DNA of 64,000 nt from positions 186,001 through 250,000 of the forward strand of contig NZ_JAHUWZ010000003.1 of assembly GCF_019218755.1 (NCBI RefSeq), written 5' to 3'. Position numbers and translations under genes: made by a program. Positions within the stretch are counted from its first letter, which is position 1, and each line of letters begins with the position of its first letter. The notes under the pieces were generated by a model. The model made no database searches. It was given only the letters and a program-made list of their open reading frames with translations, and was not told where the DNA came from. This document shows, piece after piece, positions 58,037 through 64,000 of the stretch. This DNA is from Acidovorax sp. sif1233 (GTDB lineage: Bacteria; Pseudomonadota; Gammaproteobacteria; Burkholderiales; Burkholderiaceae_C).

Positions 58037-58713
58037 TCACCATGACCATCACACTGCACAAACGCCAACGCGGTATCACACTGATTGAGTCCCTTGTCGC
58101 TATCGTCATTGCCGCACTGGGAATTCTGGGCATCCTAGGCGTACAGATGCGAACCCTGAGCGATACCCAGACCACCGTGCGTCGAGCCCAGGCCATTCGG
58201 TTGACTGAAGATCTCAGCGAACGCTTGAAAGCGCACCCCAACGCTCTGATGAGCCTCAGCAGCTATGCCAGCGCGTGGACAACGCCATCTACCCCCGTCA
58301 CTGCACCCACCAAGAATTGCGCAAGTGCGGCATGCACCAGCACTGAACTGACCATTTACGACGTCGCTGATTGGCGGCGTGCAGTGCAACGCGCGCTGCC
58401 GGTGGGGGACGCCACGATTTTTCTGGCTCCAGGCGACACGGATGCCACCAATCGCCGGCAACTGGGCATCATGATTCGTTGGCGTGAAAACGAGATTGAT
58501 ATCGATACCGCTGCAGACAAAAAAATCCACAGGGACAACATCGACGCCACGCAAGTTCGTGCCTCAGACGGCACACTCAGCGCAGGAGGTGGGGCGGCTG
58601 CATCCTGCACCCCCGGATACACCTGCCATCTGCAGTACATCCCCGTTTCAGCACGATGCGCATCCACCGACATTGGCGGCGGTGTCAAACAGTACTACTG
58701 CCCCGGAACCTGA
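58024..58713 (+). CDS. pilV: Type IV pilus minor pilin PilV
   Basis: A 229-residue minor pilin. The prepilin site is QRG-ITLIESLVAIVIAALGILGILGVQ, with Glu at +5, and RTLSDTQTTVRRAQAIRLTEDLSERLKAHP is the PilV helix. The C-terminal domain has paired Cys (CASAAC, CTPGYTC). It starts at ATG 58024, overlapping the previous gene by 13 bases; ATG 58042 is also possible and gives a shorter leader. It helps nucleate pili. Confidence 0.88.
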   Translation: MYRLITMTITLHKRQRGITLIESLVAIVIAALGILGILGVQMRTLSDTQTTVRRAQAIRLTEDLSERLKAHPNALMSLSSYASAWTTPSTPVTAPTKNCASAACTSTELTIYDVADWRRAVQRALPVGDATIFLAPGDTDATNRRQLGIMIRWRENEIDIDTAADKKIHRDNIDATQVRASDGTLSAGGGAAASCTPGYTCHLQYIPVSARCASTDIGGGVKQYYCPGT

Positions 58714-58714
58714 A

Positions 58715-59623
58715 ATGCAGACTAATAACACACACCCCAACGTGCGCACCGTAAATATGCCACTTCAGGGCAAAAGCCAGCGTGGAGTCACGTTGATCGA
58801 GTTAATGGTGGGCATCGCGATTGGCTTGTTTGTCGTTGCGGTTGCAATGGGCGCGTTAATGGTGTCCCGTGGTGTCTCCGGCTCAGTCAGTGATGCCAGT
58901 AGCATTCAGCAGCAGTCTGCCTACGTCATGCGAGTCATTGGCCTGCAGTTGCGCCAAGCCGGCTCGCTATACCTAAACCTCAATCCCGACAGCGCACCCA
59001 CAGCCCTCGCCAATGCGGTTCCCGTTGCATTTGAAACTGTCGCCCCCGCTTCAGGCGCAGGCAACAGCTTCGACCCTACCACCAACACCCTGAGCGCCAC
59101 AGCCACGGCCCTCACAGTGGGCTACCGCCGCTACAAGGAGCCTGTCCACTATGCAACCACAGACCAAGCCATAGCACGAAACTGCGTTGGCGGCCCAACC
59201 AACGGAAGTGACGATCAGCGGGTGGAAAGCATTTTCCAACTCAACGGCACCGAATTGCGATGCCAGGGCAACGGCGCCGCAGCGCAGCCTATCGCACAGA
59301 ATGTAGCCAACTTTCAGGTGCGCTACCTCCTGCAAGACAACACCCTTCCTGGCGCCCCCACCATTCGATACGTCGCGGCAACCGACGTGGGCAGTACAGA
59401 TTGGGGCCGGGTGCAGGCGGTAGAGGTGTGTTTGGTGCTTTTTGGCACTGAAGTCATCGACATGAATGGCCTGAGTTCAACAGCTACGTCCTACACCGAC
59501 TGCGATGGCAACACCGCGGTGGACATGGCTACCCTCGCCGGTGCCCGCGCTCGGCGCATGCACGTTGTCTATCGCAATGTGTTTCAACTCCGCAGCCAAG
59601 GGTTGGTGGGCATTGCACTCTGA
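58715..59623 (+). CDS. pilW: Type IV pilus assembly protein PilW
   Basis: A 302-residue minor pilin of the PilW/GspJ class. The leader ends SQRG before VTLIELMVGIAIGLFVVAVAMGAL (Glu at +5). Then comes QQQSAYVMRVIGLQLRQAGS, a helix typical of PilW. The large C-terminal globular part has two Cys pairs. ATG 58715 lies one base after the pilV stop. With PilV and PilX it forms the tip complex that displays PilY1. Confidence 0.87.
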   Translation: MQTNNTHPNVRTVNMPLQGKSQRGVTLIELMVGIAIGLFVVAVAMGALMVSRGVSGSVSDASSIQQQSAYVMRVIGLQLRQAGSLYLNLNPDSAPTALANAVPVAFETVAPASGAGNSFDPTTNTLSATATALTVGYRRYKEPVHYATTDQAIARNCVGGPTNGSDDQRVESIFQLNGTELRCQGNGAAAQPIAQNVANFQVRYLLQDNTLPGAPTIRYVAATDVGSTDWGRVQAVEVCLVLFGTEVIDMNGLSSTATSYTDCDGNTAVDMATLAGARARRMHVVYRNVFQLRSQGLVGIAL

Positions 59624-59644
59624 ATCCCATTCAAGAAAATCGCC

Positions 59645-60403
59645 ATGTACTCCGTGCGCCCCCCCCTCTCCCCACGCAGCCATTCACAACGCGGTATCGC
59701 ACTGTTTGTTGTCATCGTTTTTGTCATGCTTTCCATGTTGTTGGCACTGTGGGCGTCACGCACCTCGCTGTTCAATGAACTAGTGGTCGGCAACGATGCC
59801 GATTACCAGCGCGCCTACGAAGCCGCGCAAGCCCTGCTGCAGGATGCAGAGTTGGACATCCGCAACCAGAAAGCGGATGGAACCGAATGCCTGGGCACCC
59901 TTGACGTTTGTCGCACAGGAATTAATGAAAAAATCCCTCTTGAAACCAAGGACGTGGGCCCCTTGCTCGCCGATTTAGAGGAAAAGACCGCCTTATGCAG
60001 CAAGGGCCTGTGCGTAAAGCGCTTAGGCAAACAAGACTTCTGGAACAACAGCGATCCCGCCAAAGGCGTCACACTGGCCCAGATGGCCACCGCAGCAGCG
60101 GGAGCGCGGTACGGCCAGTTCACGGGAGCAGGAACCGGCAGCATCTCCACCCCAATCAATCCGATTTTGCAATGGGACGCCACCACGCCAGCCAACTCAG
60201 GTGGCTGGTACTGGATCGAAGTCCTGCCTTACCTAGATCTCAAAAACTCCAAAGTCATCATGGATGCATCTCGCTCCAACTTGCTAGCCATTAATCCGAA
60301 GTCCCTCGTGGTTTATCGCATTACCGCTTTAGCCTATGGCCGCAAGTCAGGGACCTTGGTAGCACTGCAGCAAACCTATGCGCAGCAAAGAACTCTCAAT
60401 TAA
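59645..60403 (+). CDS. pilX: Type IV pilus assembly protein PilX
   Basis: A 252-residue pilin-like protein. QRGIALFVVIVFVMLSMLLALWASRTSLFNELVVGNDADYQRAYEAAQALLQDAELDI is the PilX N-terminal helix. As usual for PilX, the +5 residue is not Glu (GIALFVV), so it relies on its neighbours for membrane extraction. It lies 21 bases after pilW and 92 bases before pilY1. Confidence 0.87.
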   Translation: MYSVRPPLSPRSHSQRGIALFVVIVFVMLSMLLALWASRTSLFNELVVGNDADYQRAYEAAQALLQDAELDIRNQKADGTECLGTLDVCRTGINEKIPLETKDVGPLLADLEEKTALCSKGLCVKRLGKQDFWNNSDPAKGVTLAQMATAAAGARYGQFTGAGTGSISTPINPILQWDATTPANSGGWYWIEVLPYLDLKNSKVIMDASRSNLLAINPKSLVVYRITALAYGRKSGTLVALQQTYAQQRTLN

Positions 60404-60495
60404 CACCTGCACTATCCAAAAATCGGCTTCTAGTTCAATTCACATACAAGCTAAAGACGATTTAGCCTGAAATTCCAGACAAAGAGGAGCACCCC

Positions 60496-63400
60496 ATGCA
60501 CCGCAATACGCCACCTCGCTTTCGTAAAAATCTACTCACGCTGGCAATAGGCGCTGCCTTGGCGTCCCCAGGAGCCTGGGCCATCGACTTAGTACAGGCA
60601 CCTCCCGGGACCGTGCAGCCTTATGTGACGCCTAATGTCATCATCTCCATCGACGACTCAGGCAGTATGAATTACCGCGTGGACAGAGAAAGTGAATCTG
60701 GCGCGACCAATGGTACAACTCCAAACGCGGATGGAACCTGGCCGGGAACTAGCCGCCGCATGAATGTACTCAAGTACGCGCTTAAATCTATCTTTGACCC
60801 AACACATCCCAAATACGATAGTTCCTTGCTACCGGATAAAAAAATTCGTATGGCATGGCAAGCAATGAATGCCAATAATGGCACACCAGGCTCGCTTCCC
60901 GGTACGACCGGTAGCACCCCCACACTCGCCACCAATTCCATGCAGATACTGGCTGGTACCCACCGGACCAACTTTCTCACTTTTGTCACTAACCTGTCCC
61001 CGAACAACTCAACACCTTCGCACAAGATGTTCAAGCAGGCGGACGAATACATGCGCGCCAACTTGGACAAGAATGGACCTTGGGCCTCTGTACCGGGTAC
61101 TACCGCCACACCTTACCTAGGGTGCCGACGCAACTACCATATATTTATGACTGACGGCCGTTGGAATGGCACCGTATCCGGCGGCACGCAAGATGACAAT
61201 ACCAAGAACATCACATTGCCCAATGGAACGGTCTACGGCAGTACAGTCGCCGCCAGCCGCCCCAAAAACGATCTTTACGCAGATACTTACAGCGATAATT
61301 TGGCTGATTGGGCCTTCAAAAGCTGGTCCACTAAGCTGCAAACGGCCACAGATGTCAACGGCGTTACTGGTTTGAAGGGCTCCCCACAGCCTACGGCAGA
61401 GTACAACAAGGCCCCTGCAACGGAAGATTTTGGCAAGGACACTGCAGGAAAAGACGCAGTTCTTGATCGCTTCTGGAACCCACGCTATAACCCGGCCAAT
61501 TGGCCACACATGGTGACTTATACCATAGGCCTAAGCAAAATGGCCTATACATGGCCAGGAAACAAAATTTCTGGAAGCGTGGACCCTGCTGCACCTGATA
61601 CGGCGTGTACTGTCATCAAGGCGCCGGGCCAAGGATGCGCCGCAGGCAACAAGGCCACCTTCACAACAGATCTGATGGTACCTTTCAGTTACGACAAAGG
61701 CTCCAACGGGACTCTGCCTGACTTCATTACAGGCAACATAAAGTGGCCCAATATAAGCAGCGGTGGCGAGTCTGTTCGGTCATTGGATCTATGGCATTCG
61801 GCTCTCAATGGTCGAGGACGTTTCTATGCCGTGGACAAAGGGGAAGATCTTGCAAAGGCTTTTCGCGATATTTTCCAGCAAATCAATACACAGGTTGATC
61901 CCGACCTCACTTCTACCGCCACTAGTGGTTCCAATGTTTCACGTACCGACGTCGGTAAATTCACCGGCAATTACGAACCGAAGAATGCATGGAAGGGTTT
62001 CGTGATCGCAGAAACAGTGAAAAAAGATGGTACCACTGTGCCTGCTATAAGTTGGGATGGGAAAAATACAGCTGATAAGCTGGACGACGCCACTTTTACG
62101 GTCAGCAGTCGCGTCATTCTGAGCTGGAGCGATCAGTGGATCAGCACCAAAGACAAGGGCGGGGTGCCCTTCAAATGGGCCAGCGATCAAAGCAACCTCA
62201 GTACCGCACAGAAGAACCTGCTGGGCAAAGACCCGGGTGATCCCACCGTGATCGTCGCCACCAACGGTCAGAATCGGCTCAACTTCATTCGCGGGGATCG
62301 CATTCTGGAAGGTTCCGAGACCAGTGGCTACACCGCAGCAAAACCCTTCCGCGAGCGCAAGAGCCGCCAAGGCGACATTATTAATTCCGTGGTATGGTAC
62401 TCCGGCCCCCCGGTGAGCAATTACCCACTCAAGGGCTATAGCGCCTTCACGCGCGCCAACAAATCCCGGACACCCATGCTCTATGTGGGTGGCAACGATG
62501 GCCTGCTGCACGGCTTTTCAGCCACAGACGGCACAGAGAAAATTGCCTACGCCCCACGTGGCGTGCTTGCCAACCTTCCTCTGCTGAGCGATCCCACTTA
62601 CAACAATAAGCACAGATTTTTTGTGGATGGTTCACCCATGACTGGCGACGTAGATCAAGGGCAACCAGACCCGGCCGATCCCGCCATCTATGTGCCCGAT
62701 TGGCGGACTCTTCTGGTAGGCACGATGGGTGCCGGAGGCAAAGGCTACTTCGTGTTGGATGTAACTAATCCTGCCACCGCAGATACGCCGGCCGGCCTCC
62801 CAGGCTTCTCGGAAGGAAATGCCCAAAAGCTGGTGGTGCTTGACCGCACCAGAGGCACCGAAACCGCCCCCAACTGTGCGGCGATGACTGGCGCTCAAAA
62901 GACCGCGTGCGATAAAGCCGTGGATGAGGATAAGGACATCGGCAATATCACGGCCCGCCCTGTGCTGGATGAGAACAACCCTATGCGCACCACCCAGGTC
63001 ACGCGCATGAACAATGACCGCTGGGCCGTGGTCATGGGCAACGGTTATAACAGCACTAATCAGCGGCCCGTTTTGTTGATTCAGTACCTGGATGGCAACA
63101 AGGAACTGAAACGCATTGCCGCCGCGGCTTCCGATACCGTGGGCACTGGCGAAGCCACTGACAACGGTTTGGCGACGCCGCGCTTGGTTGATCTGAACGG
63201 CGACAGCCGCCCCGATGTTGTGTACGCTGGCGACAACCGGGGCAACCTTTGGAAATTCGACCTGACGGACATCGACGACGCCAGTTGGGGCGTTGCTTTG
63301 GGTGGACAGCCGCTCTTTACGACCACCGGCCCTGCGACACTGGGCAGTACTCGCGCCCGTGTGGACATTGCTGGCTCTATCAGACAGCCAATCACCGCCG

Positions 63401-64000
63401 CCCCCACGGTGCGTGCCAATGATCGCACCATGACCATCGGAACGGGCTCTAGCGCCAAGACCTTATCAGTAGGAGGCATGATGATCGCCTTTGGTACAGG
63501 CCGCAATGTCACCAAGGCAGACGAGAACGATTCAAATGTGCAATCCTTGTACTCGGTGCTGGACAACACTCGTTATCGCGTTGTCGACACAACGAAGGGC
63601 AAACGTCTTCAGGTGCACCCGGGCGCCGGTACCTGCCCCAGTGGGAGCGACTGCATTCCTGCTCCGGTGCCTTTGGGCGTAGGAGTAGTCAACGCTAAGC
63701 TGGCTGCCCAGAAAATTACCGCTGTGGATGCCAACTACGCCACTGTGGACATCACGGATGAATTGAAAAAGGACACCTGGGTCAATTTCAATGGCTGGTA
63801 CATGGATTTGCCAGCCGTCGGCGAGCGGTTGCTGAAACCCATGGAGTTCTATGACGGCAGCAATGTATTGGCTGTGTACTCTCAAGTACCAGCAAAGGGA
63901 TCGGATATAGACCCTAACGTGGAAAGCTGCGAATCCAATACGGTGGACGAAGAACGTCAGTACCTCACTCTTGTCAACATCATGGACGGCAAACGACCCA
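60496..64000 (+). CDS. pilY1: PilY1 pilus tip adhesin (3' end outside window)
   Basis: The frame is open from ATG 60496 to the window edge, at least 1168 residues. A signal peptide ends near GAWA (residue 29). A von Willebrand-like A domain follows with the MIDAS DDSGSM (residues 53-58). The C-terminal part is a beta-propeller (PilY1 domain): MLYVGGNDGLLHGFS, LLVGTMGAGGKGYFVLDVTNP, and VMGNGYNSTNQRPVLLI. The calcium loop DLNGDSRPDVVYAGD, starting at residue 899, matches the PilY1 Ca site that controls retraction in Pseudomonas. GAGGAG lies upstream of the ATG. It is exported and placed at the pilus tip by the minor pilins encoded just before it; it acts in adhesion and surface sensing. Confidence 0.92.
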   Translation, partial: MHRNTPPRFRKNLLTLAIGAALASPGAWAIDLVQAPPGTVQPYVTPNVIISIDDSGSMNYRVDRESESGATNGTTPNADGTWPGTSRRMNVLKYALKSIFDPTHPKYDSSLLPDKKIRMAWQAMNANNGTPGSLPGTTGSTPTLATNSMQILAGTHRTNFLTFVTNLSPNNSTPSHKMFKQADEYMRANLDKNGPWASVPGTTATPYLGCRRNYHIFMTDGRWNGTVSGGTQDDNTKNITLPNGTVYGSTVAASRPKNDLYADTYSDNLADWAFKSWSTKLQTATDVNGVTGLKGSPQPTAEYNKAPATEDFGKDTAGKDAVLDRFWNPRYNPANWPHMVTYTIGLSKMAYTWPGNKISGSVDPAAPDTACTVIKAPGQGCAAGNKATFTTDLMVPFSYDKGSNGTLPDFITGNIKWPNISSGGESVRSLDLWHSALNGRGRFYAVDKGEDLAKAFRDIFQQINTQVDPDLTSTATSGSNVSRTDVGKFTGNYEPKNAWKGFVIAETVKKDGTTVPAISWDGKNTADKLDDATFTVSSRVILSWSDQWISTKDKGGVPFKWASDQSNLSTAQKNLLGKDPGDPTVIVATNGQNRLNFIRGDRILEGSETSGYTAAKPFRERKSRQGDIINSVVWYSGPPVSNYPLKGYSAFTRANKSRTPMLYVGGNDGLLHGFSATDGTEKIAYAPRGVLANLPLLSDPTYNNKHRFFVDGSPMTGDVDQGQPDPADPAIYVPDWRTLLVGTMGAGGKGYFVLDVTNPATADTPAGLPGFSEGNAQKLVVLDRTRGTETAPNCAAMTGAQKTACDKAVDEDKDIGNITARPVLDENNPMRTTQVTRMNNDRWAVVMGNGYNSTNQRPVLLIQYLDGNKELKRIAAAASDTVGTGEATDNGLATPRLVDLNGDSRPDVVYAGDNRGNLWKFDLTDIDDASWGVALGGQPLFTTTGPATLGSTRARVDIAGSIRQPITAAPTVRANDRTMTIGTGSSAKTLSVGGMMIAFGTGRNVTKADENDSNVQSLYSVLDNTRYRVVDTTKGKRLQVHPGAGTCPSGSDCIPAPVPLGVGVVNAKLAAQKITAVDANYATVDITDELKKDTWVNFNGWYMDLPAVGERLLKPMEFYDGSNVLAVYSQVPAKGSDIDPNVESCESNTVDEERQYLTLVNIMDGKRP

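Overview
The window is high-GC chromosomal DNA from a betaproteobacterium. It most resembles the Comamonadaceae (Acidovorax and relatives). This rests on the secG / tRNA-Leu(GAG) / nuoABCDEFGHIJKLMN / DUF2818 / DUF1178 arrangement, the endonuclease-type MutL, protein families typical of Burkholderiales (Bcr/CflA transporter, Liv-type ABC set, IPTL-CTERM protein), and a short dispersed palindrome whose look I associate with this family. No transposase, phage gene, rRNA or CRISPR array is visible.

Layout. 1-18.8 kb carries pieces of the old tsaE-ami-mutL-miaA neighbourhood (possible tsaE end, amiC, mutL, miaA), spread out by other genes: a cupin, a chemotaxis receptor, a glycine-zipper lipoprotein, a DedA protein, a GT-C glycosyltransferase, an AT-richer methyltransferase, a glycerophosphodiesterase, gdhA, a lipoprotein hydrolase, a serine hydrolase and an MFS exporter. 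18.2-28.6 kb holds an ABC ATPase, an FtsX-type permease and an AttH/CrtC-like lipocalin, families often encoded together. Here they are separated by an opposite-strand beta-lactamase-fold gene and by a surface cassette: an IPTL-CTERM protein, a Thr-rich collagen-like protein and a family 2 glycosyltransferase, followed by a PLP enzyme. 28.6-33.4 kb is a complete livGFKHM-type ABC operon on the minus strand. 33.8-35.7 kb is an MsbA-like half transporter. 35.8-51.2 kb is the complete 14-gene complex I operon on the minus strand, with DUF2818 and DUF1178 downstream. tRNA-Leu, secG, tpiA, a quinone oxidoreductase, pnp and rpsO follow to 56.4 kb. 56.9-64 kb is a plus-strand type IV pilus minor-pilin operon (two fimT/fimU-like genes, pilV, pilW, pilX, pilY1), visibly less GC-rich; pilY1 runs off the window.

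Two observations stand out. The first is a short palindromic element present in about seven copies. One copy forms a perfect bidirectional terminator. Three lie inside coding sequences (mutL, miaA, ABC permease) without breaking the frame, and two of these are read in the same frame to give a similar peptide. The second is the 23.5-26.3 kb cassette, which may make and glycosylate a collagen-like surface fibre alongside a C-terminally sorted exported protein. All functions are inferred from translated sequence and remembered family features; no database search was run.
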